Source of the DNA: Phycisphaerales bacterium
GTDB lineage: Bacteria > Planctomycetota > Phycisphaerae > Phycisphaerales > SM1A02
Length of the DNA stretch: 64,000 nucleotides
Direction of reading: 5' to 3'
Assembly (NCBI GenBank): GCA_029268515.1
Contig: JAQWNP010000006.1
Span: 310,001 to 374,000, forward strand
Shown piece after piece: positions 9,633-20,955 of the stretch. The notes below the pieces were generated by a model that had not been told where the DNA came from, made no database searches, and worked only from the letters and a program-made list of their open reading frames with translations. Numbering within the stretch: the first letter of the stretch is position 1; every line of letters begins with the position of its first letter. The position numbers and the translations under genes are program-made.

Positions 9633-10408
9633 GGATACACCAGATCAACATCCAGCCGTGGGCCTTGACTTTCCTGCGCAGCGGGGAGCTCGGGCAACCG
9701 TAGTTCGTCTGCACTGGCAATTTCAAGATCTGAATCTCTCGAATCATCAAACCCACTATCATCTGACACTGCCTGATCCAGGCGAGCCCAAGTCACATGA
9801 CCCGTGAGTGGTTCAATAGAGAGTTTTGCAAGCCGACCTTGATTATCTCTGAGATAGACAGGATCGAAGTGAGCACATCCTCCAGAGGGCAAAAAGACAA
9901 GGAGAGGCCACTTTCCATCAACCAACGGGTTCGCAATCATGTCTTGACCATCTAGAATCTCTTCGAATTCTATGAACGCCGATGGCTCAGCCAGAGACTT
10001 TGCCAGACTTAATCCAGTATTGAGTTGATTGTGTGCCCAACGCTTTTGCTGCAACCCTAAGTCGTCCTGGACGGCTGAATTTTCATCGGTGAGCTCTAGG
10101 ACATTGGCCACGATGCTATTGGTGCCTGGCTCATACACGACCTCAATCATCTTGGAAGTGCGCTTTGCGTGTAGCTGCGCGAGCTTGAGTTGCTCGCGAA
10201 TAGTATCCAGCGAAGAATCAAAGCTCTGCTGATTAAGTAGTGCTGTTGATGAAACAACACCAATTGATGCCACAATGAGTAGCAATCCAAGTGCAAGAAG
10301 CACTTCAATCAGAGAGATTCCATGATAAGAAGATGGCCCTCTTTTAGGCAGCTTGTTGCCATCAACTCTCTGTGGGCGATTCGGGAATGCTGAACTCCAT
10401 AGCTTCAT
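9629..10408 (-). CDS. gspH: GspH-like pseudopilin
   Basis: About 259 residues, with a prepilin helix near residue 31 (YHGISLIEVLLALGLLLIVA), then helix LDTIREQLKLAQLHAKRTSK and a beta-rich body as in the GspH/FimT family. The ATG at 10408 has AGGGTG six bases upstream; an ATG at 10423 is also possible. Either start overlaps the end of gspG, by 47 or 62 bases. The C terminus is long and acidic (DSGFDDSRDSDLE). GspH is the pseudopilin between the tip and the GspG shaft. Confidence 0.65.
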   Translation of the reverse strand: MKLWSSAFPNRPQRVDGNKLPKRGPSSYHGISLIEVLLALGLLLIVASIGVVSSTALLNQQSFDSSLDTIREQLKLAQLHAKRTSKMIEVVYEPGTNSIVANVLELTDENSAVQDDLGLQQKRWAHNQLNTGLSLAKSLAEPSAFIEFEEILDGQDMIANPLVDGKWPLLVFLPSGGCAHFDPVYLRDNQGRLAKLSIEPLTGHVTWARLDQAVSDDSGFDDSRDSDLEIASADELRLPELPAAQESQGPRLDVDLVYP

Positions 10409-10895
10409 CAATTTCACCCTCATTATTCATTGCACGGAGGTGATTATGAATGTCATCATCTGTGTCGATTTCTTTATCCGGTCCGACCGAGACAATGTCA
10501 TAGTAAGACTCACCTCGTATTTCACCGTCTCCAGGTGCACGATAGACCCAACTACTGCCCCAATCATCTGAAGGCATACCATCGCGGAGATATGGGCCTC
10601 GCCAACGAACTGTGTCATCTTCTTCCTCTAGAACCTCACTATTCCACAGAACAGCCAGTCCCTCTTCAGAGGTTGGAAGGCGGCCCATATCATTTTCAAA
10701 CATCTCTAATGCCGCTTCGAATCGATCGATGTGAGCCAGTGTCACATCGTTACTGGCTTGCTTTCGCACGCCTGAGTAATTGAGTGCCACAATGCCACCA
10801 AGAAGCAGCAGAATTGCAATGACGATCAGCAGCTCAATGAGTGAAAAAGCTCGCCTAGCTATGATTTGAGATGATCTTACTTCCATGTAGTTCAC
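10362..10895 (-). CDS. gspG: GspG-like major pseudopilin
   Basis: 177 residues. The prepilin motif is RRAFSLIELLIVIAILLLLG (Glu at +5). The GspG body is clear: ALEMFENDMGRLPTSEEGL, a WRGPYL element, DWGSSWVYR and YDIVSVGPDKEIDTDDD, the last being the calcium-binding loop region of major pseudopilins. GspG polymerises into the piston-like pseudopilus. The start is GTG at 10895 with GGAG about eight bases before it; an ATG at 10886 lies nine bases further in. It is separated from gspF by ~119 bases, the largest gap inside the operon. Confidence 0.85.
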   Translation of the reverse strand: MNYMEVRSSQIIARRAFSLIELLIVIAILLLLGGIVALNYSGVRKQASNDVTLAHIDRFEAALEMFENDMGRLPTSEEGLAVLWNSEVLEEEDDTVRWRGPYLRDGMPSDDWGSSWVYRAPGDGEIRGESYYDIVSVGPDKEIDTDDDIHNHLRAMNNEGEIDEAMEFSIPESPTES

Positions 10896-11014
10896 AATTT
10901 TTCTCCAATGCCTGGCATGTTTGGGTAAGAGGCTTCAGCACTTTCCAAACACACAATTCTTTACGCCACCCCCGCCATAAGCCATCGCCCACGACGTGGC
11001 TCATCCTCTGTTGA

Positions 11015-12199
11015 TTAAAGAGCCGAGTTCATCCTCATCATCGGCACAACCAAGGCAATAAATATGAAAAGCACGACTCCAGCCATGCACAATAGCAATA
11101 GAGGCTCTGTGAGCCGGATCATTAAAGCCATCTGGCGGTCAATCCGACGCTCAATTGTCTCCGCCGCGGTCAAAAGGACGCAGGAGAGATTATTTGCTGA
11201 CTCACCCACTGCGATCATCTCAATGACATCCTCCTCGAAAAAACCCGAAGCAACCAATGGTGAAGTTAATGATCCACCATCTTGGACAGACTCTTGAGCT
11301 TCTTCGACGGCCTTCATGAGCACTGGATTACCCACTGCATCACGAGAGATCTTTAGAGCCGACAGCATAGGAATACTGTTATCTAATAATGTGCCAAGCA
11401 TGCGGCAGAATCTTGCAGTCCCTGAACTGCGTACTAACTGACCCCAAAGCGGCACTTTCAACTGAACAACTGATAACCACTCTCGAACTGAAGGCAATCG
11501 CAAAGACCATGCAATACCCGCACTCAGTGCGAAGAACATCAGAAGTACCACACCCCAGTAATTCACCAGGAAGTCACTTGATCCCAGCAGTATCTGTGTG
11601 GGCACCGGCAATTCAATATCGGTGTATAGATCTCTGAACTGTGGCACGAATGAAATCAGAGCCGCTACTACAACACCCACACCCACTACGAGTAGTAGCA
11701 ATGGGTAAATCAGACTGCCAACTAACCTTGCTCTTAGCTCGGCCTGCCGCTCAAGAAAAGCCGCTAAGCGAGACAATACTTGATCAAGGAATCCACCATG
11801 CTCACCGGCTCGAACCATCGCAACCTGGACATCAGGAAATACTGATGGATGGGATCCCATTGCATCAGCCAGACGCGAACCCTGGGCAACTGCATCACGC
11901 ACCTTGCCCATCACCGTTGCTAATCGTGGATGGGCACGCCGCTGCGACAGTATGGAGAGACTACGGAGTAGCGGAACACCAGCCCTAATCAGGTCTGATA
12001 GTTGACGGTACGTTGTTGCGAGTTGCTTGACACCGATACGACGCTGAAACATCGGTTCGTCACGAAGTGGGCGAACTCTCACCGGCGCCAGATGTCGAGC
12101 CTGTAGTTCCGACAGCACCGCCTCAAGAGAGTGGCCCGAGAGCCTGCCCTCAACGGCTTGACCATCCTGGTCACGAGCGATGTATCCGTACGTCGCCAT
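11015..12199 (-). CDS. gspF: GspF-type inner-membrane assembly platform protein
   Basis: 394 residues from the ATG at 12199. It begins MATYGYIARDQDGQAVEG as GspF/PilC proteins do, and carries the two T2SSF repeats (YRQLSDLIRAGVPLLRSLSI and ARFCRMLGTLLDNSIPMLSA), the repeat motif AMVRAGEHGGFLDQVL / MIAVGESANNLSCVL, and three hydrophobic segments ending in VVLFIFIALVVPMM. It is the polytopic platform protein that contacts the assembly ATPase. It is the first gene of the minus-strand gsp run; no gspE precedes it, where acs lies instead. There is no Shine-Dalgarno sequence, and a TACAAT hexamer ends six bases before the ATG. Confidence 0.9.
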   Translation of the reverse strand: MATYGYIARDQDGQAVEGRLSGHSLEAVLSELQARHLAPVRVRPLRDEPMFQRRIGVKQLATTYRQLSDLIRAGVPLLRSLSILSQRRAHPRLATVMGKVRDAVAQGSRLADAMGSHPSVFPDVQVAMVRAGEHGGFLDQVLSRLAAFLERQAELRARLVGSLIYPLLLLVVGVGVVVAALISFVPQFRDLYTDIELPVPTQILLGSSDFLVNYWGVVLLMFFALSAGIAWSLRLPSVREWLSVVQLKVPLWGQLVRSSGTARFCRMLGTLLDNSIPMLSALKISRDAVGNPVLMKAVEEAQESVQDGGSLTSPLVASGFFEEDVIEMIAVGESANNLSCVLLTAAETIERRIDRQMALMIRLTEPLLLLCMAGVVLFIFIALVVPMMRMNSAL

Positions 12200-12205
12200 G
12201 GCCAG

Positions 12206-12236
12206 ATTGTAGGGCAAAAAAATGACGAGGTGTCAG
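12206..12236 (-). promoter_or_regulatory. Candidate promoter of gspF (leaderless geometry)
   Basis: On the minus strand CTGACA (12236-12231) and TACAAT (12211-12206) match the -35 and -10 consensus at five of six bases each, separated by 19 bases. The -10 ends six bases before the gspF ATG, so a transcript would begin at or near the start codon. The spacer is longer than the usual 17 bases. Inferred from sequence only. Confidence 0.4.
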
Positions 12237-12291
12237 GGGTAATAGAAGTTAAACAACTCCTGAACACATCTCGCAAGCGCCAACGCGGTCG

Positions 12292-14289
12292 CTAGTTTTC
12301 GTCGTCACTCCTCAATTTCGCTAGCACGCTGTAATCCTCGAGCGTTGTCACATCCTGGCTAGATTCCTCGCCTGCAGCGACATCTCGCAGTAATCGCCGC
12401 ATGATCTTCCCGGAGCGGGTCTTCGGCAGCACATCCGTAAAGTGAATTTTGTCGGGCTTAGCGATTGGGCCAATCTCATTGCCAACGTGATTTCGAAGTT
12501 GCAAAATTAGTGCTTCGCCAGGCTGGAATCCAGGATCTAGCGTACAAAATGCGGTAATACCAGTGCCCTTGATCTCACAAGGCATACCCACCACAGCCGC
12601 TTCGACAATCGCCTCATGACTGACCAGAGCTGATTCAACCTCCATCGTGCCTAATCGATGACCAGATACATTGATGACATCATCAATGCGACCCATAATC
12701 CAGAAATACCCGCGATCATCCCGCCGAGCACTATCTCCGACCAGATACGCACCTTCAATGCGAGAAAAATAGGTCTCGATAAACCGTTTTCTGTCCCCAT
12801 AAATGCCTCGTAACATTGATGGCCAGGGCTTTCGAATAACCAGCAAACCACCCGTGTTCGTAGCCTGCTCCTCCCCCTGCTCATTTACGACAGCAGCATC
12901 AACACCAAAAAATGGCAAGGTACACGAACCAGGAACGGTGGGCGTCGCCGCTGGTAGCGGCGTAATCATGTGTCCACCGGTTTCCGTCTGCCACCATGTG
13001 TCGACAATTGGGCAACGCTCTTGCCCAATCATGCTGCGATACCACATCCATGTCTCTGGATTAATCGGCTCACCAACTGTTCCCAACAATCGAAGACTGG
13101 AGAGATCATGTTTCATGGGGTGCTCATTACCCCATTTCATGAACGATCGAATTGCCGTTGGAGCTGTATAGAACTGGGTCACCTTATGACGCTCAACAAT
13201 ATCCCAGAAGCGATCAGGCTCCGGATAGTTTGGTGCACCTTCATACATTAACGTCGGCACGCGATTAGGTAGCAGCCCGTAAACAATGTAGCTATGTCCA
13301 GTAATCCAACCAATGTCTGCCGTACACCAATAAATCTGTTCACTGTCCGGGCGCAGATTAAAGACATACTTGCTGGTCAAGTACGTGTAAACCATATATC
13401 CGCCCGTGCTATGCACGATGCCTTTGGGCTTACCTGTAGAACCTGAGGTGTACAACAAGAAGAGCATGTCTTCAGCGTCCATCTGCTCACATGGACAATC
13501 GTCGGATATATTTTCTTGGGCATCATGCCACCAGACATCTCGCTCTTCATTAAAGGCACACTCATTTTTGCAGTGCTTAAGAACGACAACTGTTTTAATT
13601 TGATCTGTAAGCTCACACGCAGAATCAACATGGTCTTTCAGTTCAACCACCTTGCCCCGCCGCCATGCACCATCGCATGTGATGACCACAGAGCTCTTCG
13701 CATCATCCACACGATCTGCAATAGCCCTCGATGAAAACCCACCGAAGACAATGGAGTGTGGGGCACCGATCCGAGCACATGCGAGCATCGCTATCGAAAG
13801 TTCTGGAACCATTCCCATGTAGATTGTGACAATCTGGCCTCGCTTAACGCCGAGTTTCTTCAACATGTTGGCGCAGCGGCAAACTTCCGAATGCAATTGC
13901 TTGTAGGTAAAGCGGCGGACCTCTGGGCCATCGCCGTCAACTGGCTCACCTTCCCAGATCAGGGCAGTCTCGGCACCGTGCCCATTATTAATCTGCCGAT
14001 CAATACAATTGTGCGATATATTTGTCTTGCCGCCGACAAACCACTCGGCGTCAGGCAAGTTCCAGTTCAGCACCTTGTCCCAAGGCTTAAACCAATCAAG
14101 CTCCAGCGCAATCTCTGACCAAAATCCTTCGGGATCTTTGACTGATCGTTCATGGAGCGATCGATACTCATCGATAGAGCTAACATAAGCGCCACTGAGA
14201 CGTGCATCAATATCTTTTGGCGGATCAAATATGCGATCTTCAACAAGCGTTGAGTGTAGTTCGCCTGAGTTATCTACTGTTTCAGTCAT
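12292..14289 (-). CDS. acs: Acetyl-CoA synthetase (AMP-forming)
   Basis: 665 residues, the full length of Acs. It converts acetate, ATP and CoA to acetyl-CoA in the cytoplasm. The adenylation P-loop FLLYTSGSTGKPKGIVHSTG, IYWCTADIGWITGHSYIVYG, VDTWWQTETGGHMI, and the C-terminal PKTRSGKIMRRLLR with the lysine acetylated in regulated Acs are all present. The start ATG has GGGAGA seven bases upstream. It lies between rnr and the gsp operon on the same strand, with no functional link apparent. The identification is firm. Confidence 0.97.
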   Translation of the reverse strand: MTETVDNSGELHSTLVEDRIFDPPKDIDARLSGAYVSSIDEYRSLHERSVKDPEGFWSEIALELDWFKPWDKVLNWNLPDAEWFVGGKTNISHNCIDRQINNGHGAETALIWEGEPVDGDGPEVRRFTYKQLHSEVCRCANMLKKLGVKRGQIVTIYMGMVPELSIAMLACARIGAPHSIVFGGFSSRAIADRVDDAKSSVVITCDGAWRRGKVVELKDHVDSACELTDQIKTVVVLKHCKNECAFNEERDVWWHDAQENISDDCPCEQMDAEDMLFLLYTSGSTGKPKGIVHSTGGYMVYTYLTSKYVFNLRPDSEQIYWCTADIGWITGHSYIVYGLLPNRVPTLMYEGAPNYPEPDRFWDIVERHKVTQFYTAPTAIRSFMKWGNEHPMKHDLSSLRLLGTVGEPINPETWMWYRSMIGQERCPIVDTWWQTETGGHMITPLPAATPTVPGSCTLPFFGVDAAVVNEQGEEQATNTGGLLVIRKPWPSMLRGIYGDRKRFIETYFSRIEGAYLVGDSARRDDRGYFWIMGRIDDVINVSGHRLGTMEVESALVSHEAIVEAAVVGMPCEIKGTGITAFCTLDPGFQPGEALILQLRNHVGNEIGPIAKPDKIHFTDVLPKTRSGKIMRRLLRDVAAGEESSQDVTTLEDYSVLAKLRSDDEN

Positions 14290-14304
14290 AACGGATTCTC
14301 CCGA

Positions 14305-14310
14305 ATTATA
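14305..14310 (-). promoter_or_regulatory. Candidate -10 box of acs
   Basis: A perfect TATAAT on the minus strand lies 15 bases before the acs ATG in the short rnr-independent gap. No convincing -35 hexamer is found at 16-18 bases upstream, so this is a weak call. Confidence 0.3.
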
Positions 14311-14361
14311 AACATAAACACTACTGTACTCGACGAAGGAACGATCTGAAAGATGGGTTTT

Positions 14362-16740
14362 CTATCTACCTCTTTTGGCTCGTTTTCGACGGCTCTTGTT
14401 TTTGCCGGTTTTCTTTTTCTTTGCTTCTGGTTCCCCACGATCATATCTTGGTTCACCCTCTGGCAAACTTAAGACACGCAATGACATTGACCGAGACGCT
14501 GGATCAACTTTTTCAATCTGAACAGTGAGCTGATCACCTCTCACAAGGCAACGATTTGTACGACCTCCAACAACACGCATGCCTCTCGCGGCACTGCGCC
14601 AAAACTCTTTTCGACCATCATCTCCAGGCATGTCGGTGAGATCAGCCATGCCTTCAACTAGAAATTCATCTAGGGAAATGTAAATAGCGCCTTTTGAAAA
14701 ACCGGTGATCACGCCTTGAAAGTGATCACCAAGATGCTCTCGTGCCAAGAAATCTAATACAAGAAACTGACGTAACTCACGTTCCGCCGCTTCTGCTTCG
14801 ACTTCGGTACTAGAACATTGACGACCAAATTCTATCAGTGCGCTCTCATTGAGCACACGCTTATCAGCACTCAGTCGACTGGCAAAGGCTCGCTCCTCAC
14901 GCTTACGCGGTGGCTTTTTCCCATTCTCTGTCGCATCAAGATAGGCTGACATGACCTGATGAAGAAGAAGATCTGCATACCTTCTAATCGGACTTGTGAA
15001 GTGACTGTAGTGCCCAGACGCAAGCGCGTAATGACCAATGATGGCTGGCGAATAGCTTGCTTTTGTCATGGTGCGAAGAACCGATATGTGAATTGCACGT
15101 GCCGCCGGCGTACCTGCTGAAGCTTTAAGAAGTCTTTGCAGATCCTTCCTGTCCGGCTCCTCTGGCATACGCAAGCCGATCATACGAGCGAATTCCTGAA
15201 GCTCTGTCATATCTCCGCCACTCGGATCTGGGTGTATGCGCCGCATCACGGGCAACCCAAGCGAATAGAAAGTACGAGCCAGCGCCTCATTGGCCTCGAC
15301 CATAAACATCTCAATGATGGTGTGCGTAAATGCACCATCTTCTGGCTGGGCTCCAATAACTTGACCACCGTCATTAAAAATAAGCTCGACTTCTGGTAGA
15401 TCAAGCACGATCATTCCATCATGAAGGCGCCTTTTTCTTATGCTTTTTGCGAGTCGATTCGCATTCACTAATGCGTTAACTAACTCTTTCGAATACTCGG
15501 TGTTTGCTGTCGTATGCGTAAGAGCCTCGTCGGTCTTTCCCTCAATAAGCGCTTGTGCCTCAAGGTACGTCAATCTTTTGTGAGAGCGAATAACAGACGC
15601 GCACAACCGCTGTTTCAGCACGCGCCCTTTCTCATCAAATGTAATAAACGCTGATCTTGTCAAGCGATCAGTATCTGCCTGAAGTGAACATATACCGTTT
15701 GATAAAATTTCCGGCAGCATCGGAATGACATGTCTAGGCAAGTACACACTATTACCACGCTGCGCGGCTTCTTGATCTAATGCTGAACCTGGCACAACAA
15801 ACTCTGAAACATCAGCAATATGAACCCCAAGCTCCCAGGTACCCTGTGCTTCGTCATGCACGATTGAGATGGCATCGTCAAAGTCACGTGCGTCAGGTGG
15901 ATCGATTGTGAAAGTCAGAAGCTCTCTTAAGTCTTCTCGACCTGCTCTGTCAGTCGAACCGTCTTTTACGAATTCTTCAAACGCTGTGGTTGCCCGCCTT
16001 GCCTCCTCAATTGCTGACCGTGGAAATTCCGTGCGCAAGCCATGGGCCGCAATCACCGCTTGAGTTTCAACGTCGGGGCGACCAGCTTTGCCGAGAACCT
16101 CAACAATGACTCCCTCGCCGGGGTAGTCATCTTCAGGGCGAAGGACAAATTCGAAAACAACTTTAGATCCCTCTTTGGCACCCTTTGCCTGACCATCACG
16201 CACAAGAACTGGAGCGACAACGCCACGACTGTCGGCCTTTACATACCAACTACCACGACGATTAAAGAGTATTCCCGCAAACTTACTCTTGGCCTGCTCT
16301 AAGACCTCAGTGATTTGCCCAATGCAGCTTCTACGCTCGCCCTTGCTTTGAGCAGAGCCACTATTTCTTCCCCTATTTCCGCGCGGGTCACGCATCACAC
16401 TCGCTCGAACCCGATCGCCTGTCATCGCATCACTGGTATTTCCGCGAGGGATGAAAAGATCGCCTTCACGGTGGGGATGATCTGGTATGACAAATCCAAA
16501 GCCGCGCGCAGTCATACGAAAAGAGCCACTGACCTCATCACGAAACCGAGGCAATCGAAGACGACTGTCGTCATCCTTGAGTAGATAACCCTCTTTCGTG
16601 AGTAACTCCAGTGCCTGATCGAAAAGATCTTTATCCGCATCATCAATGCGCAAGGCCTCAGAAAGTGCATCGGGCTTGGGCGCCAGGTGAAACTCATCAC
16701 TAAGGTAGTCGAGGATGCGCTGTTTAAATCGAAGTGGCAT
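14362..16740 (-). CDS. rnr: Ribonuclease R
   Basis: 792 residues. Order: N-terminal helical region, cold-shock domains (RGFGFVIPDHPHREGDLFIP near 76), the RNB catalytic domain with DPPDARDFDDAISIVHDEAQ (metal-binding Asp cluster) and HYSHFTSPIRRYADLLLHQV, an S1 domain (FQGVITGFSKGAIYISL), and a Lys/Arg-rich tail. It is a processive 3'-5' exoribonuclease that degrades structured RNA. It is located just after the chaperone block, which could tie it to stress expression (inference). No clear ribosome-binding site precedes the ATG. Confidence 0.95.
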   Translation of the reverse strand: MPLRFKQRILDYLSDEFHLAPKPDALSEALRIDDADKDLFDQALELLTKEGYLLKDDDSRLRLPRFRDEVSGSFRMTARGFGFVIPDHPHREGDLFIPRGNTSDAMTGDRVRASVMRDPRGNRGRNSGSAQSKGERRSCIGQITEVLEQAKSKFAGILFNRRGSWYVKADSRGVVAPVLVRDGQAKGAKEGSKVVFEFVLRPEDDYPGEGVIVEVLGKAGRPDVETQAVIAAHGLRTEFPRSAIEEARRATTAFEEFVKDGSTDRAGREDLRELLTFTIDPPDARDFDDAISIVHDEAQGTWELGVHIADVSEFVVPGSALDQEAAQRGNSVYLPRHVIPMLPEILSNGICSLQADTDRLTRSAFITFDEKGRVLKQRLCASVIRSHKRLTYLEAQALIEGKTDEALTHTTANTEYSKELVNALVNANRLAKSIRKRRLHDGMIVLDLPEVELIFNDGGQVIGAQPEDGAFTHTIIEMFMVEANEALARTFYSLGLPVMRRIHPDPSGGDMTELQEFARMIGLRMPEEPDRKDLQRLLKASAGTPAARAIHISVLRTMTKASYSPAIIGHYALASGHYSHFTSPIRRYADLLLHQVMSAYLDATENGKKPPRKREERAFASRLSADKRVLNESALIEFGRQCSSTEVEAEAAERELRQFLVLDFLAREHLGDHFQGVITGFSKGAIYISLDEFLVEGMADLTDMPGDDGRKEFWRSAARGMRVVGGRTNRCLVRGDQLTVQIEKVDPASRSMSLRVLSLPEGEPRYDRGEPEAKKKKTGKNKSRRKRAKRGR

Positions 16741-16832
16741 GAGACCGAGAACCTAAACCAATATGGGCTGACCGTACCGTACTCGATCAAGCTCCTGAAC
16801 GCGCCTGGAACCAGTAACAGTAAGACCAATAA

Positions 16833-17156
16833 TCAGTCTGAAGCTTTGGATGACTCGCCACTGGAACCGCTCTTCTTCGTCTTTGATGTATCTTTCTTCT
16901 TCGAAGAATCAGTTTTATCTGAAGAAGTTTCACGGGCTTTTTTATCTGCTTCAGCACCCTTCTGATAAGACTTACTACGGTAATCCGTCTCGTAAAAGCC
17001 GCTCCCCTTGAAGATAACGGCGCCACCAGTGCCGACCAGCCGTTTAAGCTTGAGCTTTTTGCACTCTGGACACTTCCGCTTAACAGAGTCGCTCATCTGT
17101 TGAAAAAGCTCAAACTCGTGGCCGCATGCATCGCATTGATATTCGTACGTTGGCAT
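16833..17156 (-). CDS. FmdB-family zinc ribbon protein
   Basis: 107 residues. The N-terminal ~45 residues form the FmdB/CxxC_CxxC_SSSS regulatory zinc ribbon: MPTYEYQCDACGHEFELFQ, then KRKCPECKKLKLKRLVGTGG with a second CxxC pair, ending GSGFYETDYR. The rest is a Ser/Lys/Asp-rich disordered tail. Members are common next to groEL or heat-shock genes, as here (12 bases after grpE). The function is not established; a small metal-binding or regulatory protein is the safe description. Confidence 0.9.
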   Translation of the reverse strand: MPTYEYQCDACGHEFELFQQMSDSVKRKCPECKKLKLKRLVGTGGAVIFKGSGFYETDYRSKSYQKGAEADKKARETSSDKTDSSKKKDTSKTKKSGSSGESSKASD

Positions 17157-17168
17157 AGCTGATAACGC

Positions 17169-18948
<1,780 letters not shown>

Positions 18949-18969
18949 TCACAAGTTCGTCGAAAAGTC

Positions 18970-20583
18970 CTAGAAGGATGCGCCCTCAACCGGCTTCTCT
19001 TCATCCTTTAGCTCTGTAACGATGACATCTGTCGTTAGCATCAAACCCGCAACTGAAGCCGCATTTTGAATACATGTTCTCACCACGAGGGCTGGATCGA
19101 TCACGCCTGCTTTGACAAGGTCTTCGAACTTGCCCGCGAGAGCGTTGTAACCAAATGGACCTTTGCCTTCCTTGATCTTTTCAACGATCAAATCACCATC
19201 AGCACCAGCATTGGTAGCAATCCGATGAGCAGGTGCTTCGAGTGCAGTGACAAGAATATCGAAACCGAGTCGTTCATCACCCTTGGCTTTACTACGTGAT
19301 TGCTCGATAGCTTCCACAGCACGAAGACATGCGACTCCACCGCCAGGAACATACCCTTCTTTAGCAGCTGCTCGGGTTGCATTAAGCGCGTCATCAACAC
19401 GATCTTTGGCTTCCTTCATAGCTACTTCAGTAACAGCACCAACACTGACAATTGCAACGCCACTCGTCAGTCGTGCAAGCCGCTCTTGCAGCTTCTCACT
19501 ATCGTAATCACTGGTCGATCGCTCGATCTGCTTGCGAATCTGGTTGGCACGGGCATCGATATCTTTCTTTTTGCCACCACCGCGAATAATTGTGGTCGAG
19601 TCCTTCGTAATCACCACACGCTTGGCCGTGCCTAATTCGCTCGTCTCAATATCTTCAAGATTGCGACCAAGGTCTTCAGATAAAAACTCGCCGGCAGTCA
19701 ATGCTGCTATATCGCCAAGCATGGCCTTACGGCGTTCACCAAACCCAGGCGCCTTTACAGCTGCAACTTGTAATACCCCACGAAGCCGGTTTACGACCAA
19801 TGCCGCTAAGGCTTCATTTTCAACATCTTCGGCGATGATGAGCAGTGGCCTACTTGTCGCAGCAGCCTTATTTAGGAGTGGCAAAAGCTCAGCCAGATTT
19901 GAGATCTTCTTTTCGTGGATCAAGATGATGGGGTCTTCAAGAATGCACTCCGCAGTCTTGGGATCGGTCATGAAGTAAGGGCTAAGAAATCCCTTATCAA
20001 ATGACATGCCCTCAACATAGTCCAAGGTCGTGTGCGCCGTCTTCCCCTCTTCAACCTCGATAACGCCATCAGCGCCAACCCGATCGAGCGCTTCAGAGAT
20101 CATCTTTCCAATTTCACTGTCTTGGTTCGCAGAAATAGTAGCGATCTTGGCAAGATCACCTTTACCCGTACACTTGCTTGCGAGTTTTTCAACTGCATCA
20201 CAGGCAACCGCGGCTGCTTTATTCACACCACGTTGGATAGCTACAGGATTAGCGCCAGCAGTCACGTGACGAAGACCATCTGTATAAAGCGCTTGTGCAA
20301 GCACTGTTGCGGTGGTTGTGCCATCTCCAGCAATATCTGCTGTCTTCTTGGCAACCTGATTGATCATCTTGGCGCCCATGTTCTCAAAGGGAGCAGGTAA
20401 ATCCACTTCTTTGGCAACCGTAACACCATCGCGCGTTACAGAAGGACCACCAAAGGACTTTTCTAGAACAACATGACGACCGTTTGGCCCCATTGTGGTG
20501 GCAACCGCACGAGCGATGTGATCGACGCCACGCTTGAATTCTTGGCGGGCATCAGAATCGAATCTCATTTGCTTAGTAGACAT
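18970..20583 (-). CDS. groL: Chaperonin GroEL, tail-less paralog
   Basis: 537 residues with all core chaperonin motifs: VATTMGPNGRHVVLEKSFGG, the ATP-site signature [33 protein letters not shown] and YVPGGGVACLRAVEAIEQ. The C terminus ends EEKPVEGASF and lacks the Gly-Gly-Met repeat tail of canonical GroEL. It follows groES by 65 bases. The second groEL on the other side of groES is clearly divergent from it, so this is an old duplication and not a recent copy. It folds proteins in the cytoplasm, possibly with a distinct client set (inference). Confidence 0.96.
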   Translation of the reverse strand: MSTKQMRFDSDARQEFKRGVDHIARAVATTMGPNGRHVVLEKSFGGPSVTRDGVTVAKEVDLPAPFENMGAKMINQVAKKTADIAGDGTTTATVLAQALYTDGLRHVTAGANPVAIQRGVNKAAAVACDAVEKLASKCTGKGDLAKIATISANQDSEIGKMISEALDRVGADGVIEVEEGKTAHTTLDYVEGMSFDKGFLSPYFMTDPKTAECILEDPIILIHEKKISNLAELLPLLNKAAATSRPLLIIAEDVENEALAALVVNRLRGVLQVAAVKAPGFGERRKAMLGDIAALTAGEFLSEDLGRNLEDIETSELGTAKRVVITKDSTTIIRGGGKKKDIDARANQIRKQIERSTSDYDSEKLQERLARLTSGVAIVSVGAVTEVAMKEAKDRVDDALNATRAAAKEGYVPGGGVACLRAVEAIEQSRSKAKGDERLGFDILVTALEAPAHRIATNAGADGDLIVEKIKEGKGPFGYNALAGKFEDLVKAGVIDPALVVRTCIQNAASVAGLMLTTDVIVTELKDEEKPVEGASF

Positions 20584-20648
20584 AACTTAGGCTTTCAGTT
20601 CTTTTTCTTGATATCACTTAAACTCAGTTCGTTTAGCAACAAATGCTA

Positions 20649-20939
20649 TTAAGAGTCAACGACACCGAGCAGATCACCCGCACGCATAATTAGGTGCGTG
20701 GCATTTTTGATTTCAACTTCTGTTCCGGCGTACTTGCTGAACACAACAACATCGCCCTTCTTGATGGAGAGCTTGGCACGCTCACCTCCCTCAAGCAACT
20801 TTCCTGGGCCTGCCGCAACAATCTTGCCTTGTATGGGCTTTTCTTTGGCTGACTCAGGCAAATAAATCCCAGACGCTGTCTTGGACTCTGCTTCTAGGGG
20901 ACGAATCAGAACACGATCTTCGAGAGGCTTGACGGCCAT
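20649..20939 (-). CDS. groS: Co-chaperonin GroES
   Basis: 96 residues from the ATG at 20939, which has GGAG about eight bases upstream. An upstream in-frame ATG at 20981 would add 14 residues with no family match. Typical features: MAVKPLEDRVLIRPLEAES at the N terminus, the mobile loop region KTASGIYLPESAKEKPIQGK, the roof and barrel segment KKGDVVVFSKYAGTEVEI, and a C-terminal GDLLGVVDS. It caps the GroEL ring. One groES lies between two groEL genes and probably serves both. Confidence 0.95.
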   Translation of the reverse strand: MAVKPLEDRVLIRPLEAESKTASGIYLPESAKEKPIQGKIVAAGPGKLLEGGERAKLSIKKGDVVVFSKYAGTEVEIKNATHLIMRAGDLLGVVDS

Positions 20940-20955
20940 TTTCTTCACTCCGTAA

